The notes under the pieces were generated by a model. The model was not told the origin of the DNA. It made no database searches and was given only the letters and a program-made list of their open reading frames with translations. Below are positions 27,266 through 35,544 of a stretch of 64,000 bases of DNA, one piece after another. How positions within the stretch are numbered: position 1 is the first letter of the stretch; the number at the start of each line of letters is the position of its first letter. The stretch comes from Paenibacillus alba (GTDB taxonomy: Bacteria > Bacillota > Bacilli > Paenibacillales > NBRC-103111): the NCBI RefSeq assembly GCF_013204855.1, contig NZ_JABMKZ010000034.1, forward strand, positions 24,897-88,896, read 5' to 3'. Made by a program: the position numbers and the translations under genes.

Positions 27266-28417
27266 ATGACAGAACATACAATCGGAATCATCATGAACGG
27301 AGTCACTGGCCGGATGGGAACCAACCAGCATCTGATCCGTTCTATCATGGCAATCCGCAATCAGGGCGGGGTGAAGCTTGCGAATGGGGACGTGCTAATG
27401 CCCGATCCGATTATGGTTGGACGGCAAGAGCATAAGCTGCAAGCGTTGGCGAAGACGCATGGCATTGCGCGTTGGAGCACGAACCTTGATGAATGCTTGG
27501 CAGATGAGCGTGACCAGATTTATTTTGATTCGCAAATGACGAGCTTTCGCGTAGATAGCATTCGCAAGGCAATTGCAGCAGGCAAGCATATTTATTGTGA
27601 AAAGCCTACAGCCGCTACTTTGGAGGAATCCTTGGAACTGGCACGTCTGGCCAAGGATGCCGGGGTGAGAAACGGTGTTGTGCAGGATAAGCTCTTTCTA
27701 CCAGGGCTGTTGAAGCTGAAAAGGCTGATCGATGCCGGTTTCTTCGGTCAGATTTTATCTGTACGGATGGAGTTTGGCTACTGGGTGTTTGAAGGAGATT
27801 GGCAGCCAGGGCAGCGTCCATCCTGGAATTACCGAAAGGAAGATGGCGGCGGCATTATCGTGGACATGTTCGCGCACTGGCGCTATGTGATCGATCATTT
27901 GTTCGGGAAGATTCGCAGCGTCTCTTGTCTGGGAGCAACCCATATTCCACAGCGATGGGATGAGAACGGGAAAAGCTATGCCAGCACAGCGGACGATGCG
28001 GCGTATGCAACGTTTGAGCTGGACGGGGGCATTGTGGTGCAGGCTAATTCCTCTTGGGCGGTTCGTGTGAACCGTGAGGATTTACTGACGATTCAGGTCG
28101 ACGGTACGGAAGGCAGTGCAGTTGCGGGCTTGCGTGATTGCAAGGTGCAGCACCGGGTGAATACATGTAAGCCTGTTTGGAATCCGGACATTCCGAATCC
28201 GTTCAATTTCAGGGAGTTGTGGAGTGAGGTACCGGATAACCAACATTTTGATAACGCATTCAAAATACAATGGGAAATGTTTCTGAAGCACGTTCATGAG
28301 GATCAACCATTTCCTTGGGATCTGCTAGAAGGTGCCAAGGGAACGCAATTGTCCGAGCTTGCCCTGCTTTCATGGCAAAAGCGATGTTGGTTGGATGTGC
28401 CTGAATTGAAGCTCTAG
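27266..28417 (+). CDS. Gfo/Idh/MocA family NAD(P)-dependent oxidoreductase
   Basis: The 383-residue protein has an N-terminal Rossmann domain and the EKP motif (HIYCEKPTA) of sugar dehydrogenases, followed by the C-terminal substrate domain with EDGGGIIVDMFAHWRYVIDH, where D and H are the usual catalytic positions. The dinucleotide loop NGVTGRMG is unlike the common GxGxxG and recalls dihydrodipicolinate reductase. ATG 27266 has AAAGGGGA seven bases upstream and fits the family start. It is the first of five genes that run to ThuA. Likely substrate: a sugar or keto-sugar hydroxyl. Confidence 0.88.
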   Translation: MTEHTIGIIMNGVTGRMGTNQHLIRSIMAIRNQGGVKLANGDVLMPDPIMVGRQEHKLQALAKTHGIARWSTNLDECLADERDQIYFDSQMTSFRVDSIRKAIAAGKHIYCEKPTAATLEESLELARLAKDAGVRNGVVQDKLFLPGLLKLKRLIDAGFFGQILSVRMEFGYWVFEGDWQPGQRPSWNYRKEDGGGIIVDMFAHWRYVIDHLFGKIRSVSCLGATHIPQRWDENGKSYASTADDAAYATFELDGGIVVQANSSWAVRVNREDLLTIQVDGTEGSAVAGLRDCKVQHRVNTCKPVWNPDIPNPFNFRELWSEVPDNQHFDNAFKIQWEMFLKHVHEDQPFPWDLLEGAKGTQLSELALLSWQKRCWLDVPELKL

Positions 28418-28429
28418 GAGGTAAACGCA

Positions 28430-29602
28430 ATGGTTACGTTAAAGCTGCCGCATGAAGACGGCTCCTTATATGCCTATACCATGCAAAGCGAAGGATCTTA
28501 TGCTGGAATTGCTGGAATTACAGGAAAGCCACTAAAAAGCCGCATCGCCTTCTCGGCGGCGCATGTCGTTTGTGATCCGCTTGCCAATACAGATCCGCTC
28601 GCCAACGCTCAAGTGGATTGGCATGCGACAATGGCTTATCGTCGCTATTTGTGGTCGCTTGGGCTTTCCGTAGCGGAAGCGATGGATACTGCCCAGCGCG
28701 GCATGGGTCTAGGATGGGAAACGTCAAAAGAGCTGATTCAACGATCGGTCGCCGAGGCGCGCGCAGTGGGTGGACATATCGCCTGCGGTGCGGGTACGGA
28801 TCATTTGATTCCCCGCTCGCAAATTACGCTTGCCAGTATTGAGCAGGCGTATGAAGAGCAATGCGCTTTTGTGGAAAGGCAAGGGGGACAGATCATCTTG
28901 ATGGCGAGCAGGGCTTTGGCCCATTCTGCAAAAGGACCCGATGATTATGAGCGGGTATACGGCCGAATTCTGCGGCAAGTATCTCAGCCAGTCATTCTCC
29001 ACTGGCTGGGAGATATGTTCGATCCTGCGCTTAAGGGCTATTGGGGACATGACAGCCTAGAGCAGGCGATGGAGGTTTGCTTGCGCATTATTCGGACGCA
29101 TGCGGATAAAATCGACGGCATCAAAATATCTTTGCTTGATGCGGACAAGGAAATCGCGATGCGCCGTCTCCTTCCGCAGAACGTTCGCATGTATACGGGT
29201 GATGATTTCAATTACCCAACATTGATTGCAGGGGATGAGCAAGGCTGCAGTCATGCTTTGCTCGGCATTTTCGATGCGATAGCTCCTGCAGCAGCAGCCG
29301 CAATTCAGGCGCTGGATGAAGGGGATTTAACCAGGTATAGTCAGCTGCTTGAGAAGACGGTACCCTTGGCGCGGCATATTTTCCAAAAACCGACCTCATC
29401 GTACAAAACGGGAATTGTCTTCATGGCCTATCTGAACGGGCATCAAGCGCATTTCCGGATGATAGCAGGTGCCGAAAGTTCGCGCTCGGTTATTCATCTT
29501 GCGCGCATTTTCACCCTGGCTGATCAAGCAGGTATTTTGATTGACCCCGAGGAGGCTGCCAAGCGAATGCAGCATGTACTCCTACTTTCAGGCATTCATT
29601 AA
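28430..29602 (+). CDS. DUF993 family protein (dihydrodipicolinate synthase-like TIM barrel)
   Basis: The 390-residue protein matches the DUF993 family by its blocks RIAFSAAHVVCDPLAN, WDxT-like VDWHATMAYRRYLWSLG, GLGWETSKELIQRS and HIACGAGTDHL. Members are thought to be aldolase-like TIM barrels, but no reaction is established to my knowledge. AGGAGG lies nine bases before the ATG and overlaps the previous stop region, so it is in the same operon. Placed between an oxidoreductase and an aldehyde dehydrogenase, it could split a keto-sugar to give an aldehyde. Confidence 0.82.
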   Translation: MVTLKLPHEDGSLYAYTMQSEGSYAGIAGITGKPLKSRIAFSAAHVVCDPLANTDPLANAQVDWHATMAYRRYLWSLGLSVAEAMDTAQRGMGLGWETSKELIQRSVAEARAVGGHIACGAGTDHLIPRSQITLASIEQAYEEQCAFVERQGGQIILMASRALAHSAKGPDDYERVYGRILRQVSQPVILHWLGDMFDPALKGYWGHDSLEQAMEVCLRIIRTHADKIDGIKISLLDADKEIAMRRLLPQNVRMYTGDDFNYPTLIAGDEQGCSHALLGIFDAIAPAAAAAIQALDEGDLTRYSQLLEKTVPLARHIFQKPTSSYKTGIVFMAYLNGHQAHFRMIAGAESSRSVIHLARIFTLADQAGILIDPEEAAKRMQHVLLLSGIH

Positions 29603-29743
29603 TTTTCGTTAATTGGAAGGGGCCGAGCGATGTCCATGGATGCGGATTTTATATGCCAGCTGTTGTTTTGGCAAGAGGAGCAATCGGAACGCTGCGGCAA
29701 TGACGATTCACAGAAGAATATTCATCGGATTGGAGGACTCCGT

Positions 29744-31204
29744 ATGGAAACAGAACCAACAGCAAAAATGGATTGTTTGCATGTTATCGATGGCAAACAC
29801 GTTTCATCGCACAATCAAAAAACGTTTGTGAATATGAATCCGGCTACGGAACAAATCATCGGCCAAGTAGCGGAGGGGGGCAAAACGGAAATCGATTGGG
29901 CGGTGGCAGCCGCAAAAAAAGCCTACTATGGTGGGTGGAAGCACAGTAAATGGAGTGAAAGGGCGGCCATTCTTCGTCGTATCGGGGAGCTGATCCTACA
30001 GCGGAAGGATGAATTGGCCATGCTGGAATCGCTCGATACCGGGAAGCCGTTATCGTTGTCAACAGCCGTAGATATTCCGCGCGCAGCTGGCAGCTTTCAC
30101 TACTTCTCCAATCTCATCTCGACGCTGGGAACGGAAGCTTATCCGATGGAAGCTGGGGCGCTCAATTATGTGATTCGCAAGCCTATTGGTGTCGTAGGCT
30201 TGATCTGTCCTTGGAACTTGCCGCTTCTACTGCTTAGTGCCAAGCTGGCTCCCTGCTTGGCGATGGGAAATACCGTCGTGATCAAGCCGGCAGAATGGAC
30301 GCCAATGACGGCAACCGTGCTTGCCGAGATATGTAAGGATGCGGGTCTTCCTGACGGCGTGGTTAACATCGTTCACGGCTTTGGCAAGGATTCCGCAGGC
30401 GAAGCGTTAACGGAACATCCGGATGTGAGCGCCATCGCTTTTACGGGCGAAAATCATACAGGCAAACAGATTATGAGAGCGGCGGCAGGCAATTTAAAAA
30501 GATTGTCCTTCGAGCTAGGCGGGAAAAATCCGAACATTATTTTTGCGGATTGCGATCTCGATAAGGTTGTGGATACGACGATTCGTTCCAGTTTTATTAA
30601 TCAAGGCGAGGTGTGCCTCAGTGGTTCGCGGATCTATGTGCAGCGAGCCATTTATGAAGCTTTCTTGCAGCGTTTTGCAGCCAAGACCCGCGAACAGGTT
30701 GTTGGAGATCCGTTACAAGCCCAAACGAACATAGGCGCCTTGATAAGCAAGGAGCATTACGAGCGCGTGCTCCGTTATATCGATCTTGCCCGTGAAGAAG
30801 GCGGTACGATTGAAGCAGGAGGTAGCAGAGTCAAGAGTTGCGAGAAAGGCTATTTTGTCGAACCGACGATCATTACCGGTGTATCCCAAGATTCCCGCGT
30901 CGTTCGGGAGGAAATTTTCGGTCCCGTGGTGACGATTCAGGTGTTCGATACCGAGGAGGAGGTCATCCGGCAGGCGAATGATTCGCATTACGGATTAAGT
31001 GCTTCCATATGGACTAGTGATGTCAGCTGCGCATTTCGGGTAGCCGAGCAGATCGAAGTCGGATTAACTTGGGTCAATACGTGGTTTCTCCGTGATCCTA
31101 GAACGCCTTACGGCGGTGTCAAAGAGAGTGGGATTGGACGGCAGGGCGGCATGTACAGCATCGATTTCTATAGTGACATCTCAACGATTTGCATGAAGTA
31201 TTAA
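29744..31204 (+). CDS. NAD(P)-dependent aldehyde dehydrogenase
   Basis: This is a complete ALDH with catalytic C291 in NQGEVCLSGSRIYV, general base E257 in SFELGGKNPN, the PWNLPLLL segment, and EEIFGPVVTIQVF. It is closest in look to the 2-aminomuconate/2-hydroxymuconate semialdehyde dehydrogenase branch. It oxidises an aldehyde to a carboxylate in the cytoplasm. ATG 29744 with TGGAGGA six bases upstream gives 486 residues, the normal size. An in-frame ATG at 29630 with its own GGAAGGGG would add 38 residues that do not look like ALDH. It follows DUF993, whose product it may oxidise. Confidence 0.92.
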   Translation: METEPTAKMDCLHVIDGKHVSSHNQKTFVNMNPATEQIIGQVAEGGKTEIDWAVAAAKKAYYGGWKHSKWSERAAILRRIGELILQRKDELAMLESLDTGKPLSLSTAVDIPRAAGSFHYFSNLISTLGTEAYPMEAGALNYVIRKPIGVVGLICPWNLPLLLLSAKLAPCLAMGNTVVIKPAEWTPMTATVLAEICKDAGLPDGVVNIVHGFGKDSAGEALTEHPDVSAIAFTGENHTGKQIMRAAAGNLKRLSFELGGKNPNIIFADCDLDKVVDTTIRSSFINQGEVCLSGSRIYVQRAIYEAFLQRFAAKTREQVVGDPLQAQTNIGALISKEHYERVLRYIDLAREEGGTIEAGGSRVKSCEKGYFVEPTIITGVSQDSRVVREEIFGPVVTIQVFDTEEEVIRQANDSHYGLSASIWTSDVSCAFRVAEQIEVGLTWVNTWFLRDPRTPYGGVKESGIGRQGGMYSIDFYSDISTICMKY

Positions 31205-31228
31205 AGCTGACGGAATGGAGTGAGACGC

Positions 31229-32251
31229 ATGGAGAAAATAAAGGTGATTCAAATCGGGCTTGGCGGCTTTGGAAAGTTTTGGCTAGGTGCCGTATTGAAT
31301 GTGGAAGAAGTGGAATTGGTCGCTGTAGTGGATATGGAAGAGAATAATTTAGCGGTGGCGGCCCAGAGGCTGGCAGGGAGAAATATTCCACTATATCAGG
31401 ACCACAAAAAAGCGCTGCGCGAAGTGAAGGCAGATCTCGTACTGCTCATAACACCGCCACATACGCATAGGGCTTTAACGATTGATGCGGTGGAAGCCGG
31501 CATGCATGTGATCATGGAGAAGCCGGTCTCCAGCAGTTACGAGGATGCTCTTGAAATATATAAATTTGCTCAAACCTGCGGCAAATACGTCATGGTCAAT
31601 CAAAATTACCGCCGCAGACCCGTCATTCAAGCGCTCAAAGCATGCGTTGATGCGGGGAAAGTGGGTACAATCGAAAATGTGGAATGGCGGTTTTCCTTGG
31701 ATCACAAGAATATCGAACTTACCGGTTGGCGCCGGGCTTTCGATGACATCATGCTGAAAGAAATGAGCATTCATCATTTTGACTCCATCCGTTATATTCT
31801 CGGGAAGAATCCGATATCCGTCTATGCGGAAAGCATGAACCCTACTTGGAGTCCAATTAACGGGGACTCAGTGACCGCAGCTGTGTTTAATTTTGAAGAC
31901 GGCGTATTCATGACTTATTTTGGGAGCTGGGTGAATAAGGGGAAGAGCACTTCTTGGAACGGCGATATTATTCTTACGGGCAGTCAAGGAGCGATTGAAC
32001 TGAAAGACGATATACCTCAGATCGTTTGGTCGGATGGTACGCGGGAGAATATTCCGATTCCTGCCTTTGAATTCAATGATTCGGATTACCTGGAATATTC
32101 AATCGGCGATATGGTCAATGCGATCCGGGAACGCAGATTGCCTGCCACACATATTGGAGACAACCTGATCAGCTGGTCGATGGCATGCAGTGCGGCGGAT
32201 TCGACGAAAAGCGGCATGAAAATAAAAATAGAGCCACCAAAGGAGAGCTAA
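31229..32251 (+). CDS. Second Gfo/Idh/MocA family oxidoreductase
   Basis: The 340-residue protein has a classical dinucleotide site (IGLGGFGKFWLGAV), the EKP motif in HVIMEKPVSS, and the active-site block MLKEMSIHHFDSIRYILG. It differs clearly from the first oxidoreductase of the operon, so the two enzymes probably act on different steps or opposite directions of a redox pair. ATG 31229 has TGGAG eight bases upstream; GTG 31220 is an alternative. The gene ends two bases before the start of ThuA. Confidence 0.92.
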   Translation: MEKIKVIQIGLGGFGKFWLGAVLNVEEVELVAVVDMEENNLAVAAQRLAGRNIPLYQDHKKALREVKADLVLLITPPHTHRALTIDAVEAGMHVIMEKPVSSSYEDALEIYKFAQTCGKYVMVNQNYRRRPVIQALKACVDAGKVGTIENVEWRFSLDHKNIELTGWRRAFDDIMLKEMSIHHFDSIRYILGKNPISVYAESMNPTWSPINGDSVTAAVFNFEDGVFMTYFGSWVNKGKSTSWNGDIILTGSQGAIELKDDIPQIVWSDGTRENIPIPAFEFNDSDYLEYSIGDMVNAIRERRLPATHIGDNLISWSMACSAADSTKSGMKIKIEPPKES

Positions 32252-32253
32252 AT

Positions 32254-32979
32254 ATGGAAGCAACAATTAATGTAACCGTATGGAATGAGTTTAGACACGA
32301 ATTGAATTATGAGCCAGCAAAGAAAATATATCCGCAAGGCATTCATCGCGTCATTGGAGATTATTTGAGCAAAAAGCAATTAAACGTCACCACAGCAACC
32401 TTGGACGAACCGGAGCACGGGCTGACCGATGAAGTGTTAAATCGCACCGATGTGCTTGTCTGGTGGGGACATATCGCAGGCGATGAAGTGCGGGATGACA
32501 TTGTTGAAAAAATACACGATCGTATCCTAGGTGGGATGGGACTAATCGTACTGCATTCAGCTTCCCAATCGAAAATATTTAAAAAGTTGATGGGCACCTC
32601 GTGCAATATCAAATGGCGGGAAGCGAACGAGAAGGAGCGCATCTGGATTCTCCAACCGAATCACCCTATCACCGAAGGAATTGGGGAGTATATCGAGCTA
32701 GCGGAAGAGGAAATGTACGGCGAGTTTTTTGATGTCCCGGCGCCGGATGAGCTCATTATGGTGAGCTGGTTCCAGGGCGGAGAAATTTTCCGCAGCGGTA
32801 TGACTTATACGAGAGGAAAGGGGAAGATCTTTGTCTTTAGACCTGGACATGAAACCTCGCCAACGTACCATAATCAGGAAATCCTGAAGGTGATTTCGAA
32901 TTCTGTCCACTGGGCCGCACCAGTGAAGGGTACGACAGTGCCAGTCTTCGGCAACGTCAAGCCGCTGGAGAAGCTATAA
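32254..32979 (+). CDS. ThuA domain (trehalose utilisation-like) protein
   Basis: The 241-residue protein matches the ThuA family along its length: DVLVWWGHIAGDEV, GMGLIVLHSASQSKIFKKLM, WREANEKERIWI, EEEMYGEFFDVPAPDELI and FRPGHETSPTYHN. The fold is glutamine-amidotransferase-like. ThuA of rhizobia acts with a Gfo/Idh/MocA dehydrogenase on disaccharides, forming or using keto-sugars. The same pairing is seen here. AAAGGAGAG lies eight bases before ATG 32254; the last gene of the operon, it is followed by a terminator. Confidence 0.92.
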   Translation: MEATINVTVWNEFRHELNYEPAKKIYPQGIHRVIGDYLSKKQLNVTTATLDEPEHGLTDEVLNRTDVLVWWGHIAGDEVRDDIVEKIHDRILGGMGLIVLHSASQSKIFKKLMGTSCNIKWREANEKERIWILQPNHPITEGIGEYIELAEEEMYGEFFDVPAPDELIMVSWFQGGEIFRSGMTYTRGKGKIFVFRPGHETSPTYHNQEILKVISNSVHWAAPVKGTTVPVFGNVKPLEKL

Positions 32980-32996
32980 CTCTGCAAATTATAACG

Positions 32997-33019
32997 AAAC
33001 GGCAGAGATGCCGTTTTTT
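32997..33019 (+). terminator. Rho-independent terminator after ThuA gene
   Basis: AAACGGCA-GAGA-TGCCGTTT followed by further T (six in all) ends the catabolic operon. Confidence 0.88.
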
Positions 33020-33121
33020 GTGTTTAGTGTTCAATAGCAATAGAAATTAGCAATCGAAAAGAAATGACATGAATTGCTGTATGGTATTATGGAATATATC
33101 CGGATAAAGAGGTGTGGTTAA

Positions 33122-33619
33122 ATGAATGATACCCAGCTAATTGAGTCATACAAAAACGATTTGCAGCGTTATTCCTTGGATCAATTAAGGTATGTATCCG
33201 AGCTAGGTGTTTGGTCTTTAGGCCAAATGTATGATCATTTGATACTTGCTGCGCTCGATTACATTGACAAAGTGGAAATATGCGCTTCTTCTAATGAGGA
33301 GCAAATTCAAGGAAAAACGGAGGGCGGCGCGCAATTGTTCACGATCGGCGCATTTCCTCCGATCAAAATCAAATTGCCGGACGGCCCCGAAAATAATCCC
33401 AGTAATTCTGAAAGTAAAGACGACCTTTGGAGTGGACTCGATTTAGTACGAAAGAGAATGTCTGAATGGGAAGAGAAACTAGATACGATTAACCCAAATT
33501 ATAAAGTCAAACATGACGGCTTTGGATGGCTTAACGCGCGCGAGTGGCTCGATTTGGTCAGTATGCATTTTCACCATCATCTGCGCCAAAAGGACGAACT
33601 GGTTCAAAAGCTTGTTTAA
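33122..33619 (+). CDS. DinB-like four-helix metal-binding protein
   Basis: The 165-residue protein has the DinB/YfiT-type histidine triad: H in WSLGQMYDHL near residue 39 and the late pair in LVSMHFHHHLRQKDEL near 150. Members bind a divalent metal and many are bacillithiol-dependent S-transferases or of unknown function. AAGAGGTG lies nine bases upstream of the ATG. It is a single gene converging on a nitroreductase through a shared terminator. Confidence 0.82.
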   Translation: MNDTQLIESYKNDLQRYSLDQLRYVSELGVWSLGQMYDHLILAALDYIDKVEICASSNEEQIQGKTEGGAQLFTIGAFPPIKIKLPDGPENNPSNSESKDDLWSGLDLVRKRMSEWEEKLDTINPNYKVKHDGFGWLNAREWLDLVSMHFHHHLRQKDELVQKLV

Positions 33620-33662
33620 GAGAGAGAAGATCTTATCTGGGGTCATGCTTGCTGCAAATATA

Positions 33663-33704
33663 AAAGACCCCCAGATCCACGATAAAGTGGATATGAAGGT
33701 CTTT
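33663..33704. terminator. Bidirectional terminator
   Basis: AAAGACC/GGTCTTT forms the outer stem and ATCCAC/GTGGAT the inner stem of a hairpin lying between the convergent DinB-like and nitroreductase genes. Confidence 0.7.
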
Positions 33705-33712
33705 GCCTGTTC

Positions 33713-34375
33713 TTATTCTTGTGGAATTTCGTTAAAGAAGGTTACATCTTCAATGGGCAGCCTTGTTGTAGGACGACCAGGGGTAGCAGCCTTGCCGATG
33801 GCTATTAGCATAACCGGAGTGTAGCGATCTGAAATACCAAAAGCTTCTATGAACTTTCCTTTGTCGTAGCCGCCCATTGGGACTGTATCGTAACCTTTGG
33901 CACGAGCGATATTCATGAGCTGCATGGATACTAATCCACAATCGACATTGACGATTTGGCGAATGGCTTCAGGTGGCATGCTTGCGAACATGTTTGTATA
34001 GCGTTCGATGAAAGAACTGGCTGTTTGCTCAGGCATGAAACCTGCTTCGACTGCTTGGCCATAAATCTTCTCGGCCAATTTAATATTCTCCAAGTCCCCG
34101 AGTATGGCAATGATAGCCGAAGCCTCGACCACTTGTTGTTGGTTGAACGCAATTGGAAGCAGCTTTTGCTGAAGTTCGGGCGAGTCGATCACAAGAAAGC
34201 GCCACGGCTGCAAGTTAGCGGATGAAGGAGCCAATGTAGCTTCCTGCAATATTTCGGTCAATTCCTCCCGGGAAATCTTGACCGCTGGATCGTAGTTTCG
34301 GACGGAGCGGCGTTCTCGAATTACATCGGAAAAAAGTTGTTGTTCTAACAGCTGGGTTGGTTGCAAATCGGACAT
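33713..34375 (-). CDS. Nitroreductase family FMN oxidoreductase
   Basis: The 220-residue protein has the FMN-binding RERRSVRNYDPAVKI start, APSSANLQPWRFLVI, the helix CGLVSMQLMNIARAKGYDTVPMGGYD, and the C-terminal IGKAATPGRPTTRL with conserved basic residues. It should reduce nitro compounds, quinones or similar oxidants using NAD(P)H. GGAGAG precedes the ATG. The promoter carries a 20 bp palindrome, which suggests induction by a redox or electrophile sensor of the YodB/HxlR type, although no such gene is adjacent. Confidence 0.92.
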   Translation of the reverse strand: MSDLQPTQLLEQQLFSDVIRERRSVRNYDPAVKISREELTEILQEATLAPSSANLQPWRFLVIDSPELQQKLLPIAFNQQQVVEASAIIAILGDLENIKLAEKIYGQAVEAGFMPEQTASSFIERYTNMFASMPPEAIRQIVNVDCGLVSMQLMNIARAKGYDTVPMGGYDKGKFIEAFGISDRYTPVMLIAIGKAATPGRPTTRLPIEDVTFFNEIPQE

Positions 34376-34418
34376 GGTTCTCTCTCCATTTCTTTATTTA
34401 AACTAACTTCATCTATAC

Positions 34419-34448
34419 TATAAAGCATGACATTAGTGTTAATGTCAA
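34419..34448 (-). promoter_or_regulatory. Nitroreductase promoter with overlapping 20 bp palindrome
   Basis: On the minus strand TTGACA (34443-34448) and TTTATA (34419-34424) are 18 bp apart. TGACATTA-GTGT-TAATGTCA, a perfect 8-4-8 palindrome at 34428-34447, covers the -35 and spacer, the usual position of a repressor site. Confidence 0.65.
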
Positions 34449-34590
34449 GAAAAATTGAGTCAGTGATGCGAATAAATAACATAATCCTAATCAGTCATGT
34501 CCGATCCCCACGAGAATTCACAAAATATATTCCTAATATGGTATATTAAGTGTGTTGAATTAAAACCAAACAATGAGAGGATGTTTATTC

Positions 34591-34977
34591 TTGGCAAAAC
34601 TTACACCTTATATTATCTCTGAGGACTCGAGAGCTCAAGCTGCGTTCTACACAAGCTCGCTCGGCGGAGAAGTTGTGTCCGTTATGACGCATGGCCAAAT
34701 GGGAGATGAATCGGAAGCAAATAAGGACAAGGTCATGCACATGTGTATTGCTGTCGCGGGAGTTAACCTGTTTTTGAGCGATTTCGCTGGCCATACTCAT
34801 GGGAATGGTCTGAGTTTGAATCTTGAATTCGCTTCGGAAGACGAGGGCCGCGATGCCTATACCAAGCTTTCGGATGGCGGTAATGTGCAATTCCCTTTCG
34901 GAGCGGCACCTTGGGGCGGTTTTTTCGGACAGTTCGTGGACAAGTTTGGTGTGTCCTGGATGATTACTGCTCCTTAG
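34591..34977 (+). CDS. VOC superfamily (PhnB-like) protein
   Basis: The 128-residue protein has the glyoxalase/VOC fold of the PhnB-like group: LTPYIISEDSRAQAAFYTSSL, GGEVVSVMTHGQM, and the C-terminal GGFFGQFVDKFGVSWMI, with the usual long middle loop. Its substrate is unknown. TTG 34591 gives the family-typical start (AKLTPYI) with GAGAGG ten bases upstream; ATG 34573 would add six residues but lacks a site. It is closed by a terminator. Confidence 0.82.
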   Translation: MAKLTPYIISEDSRAQAAFYTSSLGGEVVSVMTHGQMGDESEANKDKVMHMCIAVAGVNLFLSDFAGHTHGNGLSLNLEFASEDEGRDAYTKLSDGGNVQFPFGAAPWGGFFGQFVDKFGVSWMITAP

Positions 34978-35025
34978 TCCAGGAATTCCCAGCATAGAAA
35001 AAACAACCTGATATCGACTTAAAGG

Positions 35026-35051
35026 CAGCCAGTAATTGGGGCTGTTTTTTT
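35026..35051 (+). terminator. Rho-independent terminator
   Basis: CAGCC and GGCTG form a short stem around a nine-base loop, followed by seven T. Confidence 0.7.
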
Positions 35052-35131
35052 GCCATTATAGAAAGTCTTAATTTTTAGGAGAGGATTGTGGTGTTACCCT
35101 TTTCTAAAGGTGTGCAAATTTATGGAGAGGG

Positions 35132-35495
35132 AGCCCCACTTTTTGAGAAGGGATGAAGTGAGAAGTTGATTGCATTGGAATTATTCCAATGCAATCAAGT
35201 TTGAAGAGCTGGAAGGACGTTTTCACTGGATAAACTCCAATGCATAATCTAAAAAGCAGCCATTTTGAGAGTTAATGAATAATTTCATTGGATTATTTCC
35301 AGTGCAAGCTTCAGAGCTATAAGCCCTTTGACGGCTGATTTTATTGGACAAATTCCAATGAAGAAGAATATAAATCCGTTTCCATAACGTATTAGGATTA
35401 AAATTACCACCATAGAACCATTTTATGTTAACTAGCATCTGGGCTACAGCAGAGGATACAGATTAAGGACATCGATAAAGATGGGGAATTGCATG
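35132..35495 (+). repeat. Palindrome array element, copy B
   Basis: This is the second copy of the element at 26738-27128, in the same orientation. Palindromes lie at 35173-35191, 35224-35242, 35286-35304 and 35342-35360, with start spacings of 51, 62 and 56 bp. The second unit is followed by TGCATAATCTAA in both copies, and CCCTTTGA.GGCTGATTT precedes the fourth unit in both. The tail (TCTGGGCT, AGAGGATACAGAT, AAGATGGGGAA) at 35438-35495 also matches. Unit one is the cleanest palindrome (CATTGGAATTATTCCAATG). No gene is visible in this stretch. Confidence 0.85.
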
Positions 35496-35497
35496 GA

Positions 35498-35538
35498 GAG
35501 GCTAACCCAAGGTTTGAAAAGAACCTTGGGTTAGCCTC
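35498..35538. terminator. Strong hairpin at 3' end of the interrupted binding-protein gene
   Basis: A perfect 17 bp stem (GAGGCTAACCCAAGGTT and complement) with a seven-base loop begins six bases beyond the stop codon of the minus-strand gene. No clear T-run follows on either strand, so termination is likely but not certain. Confidence 0.65.
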
Positions 35539-35544
35539 TTCGCT

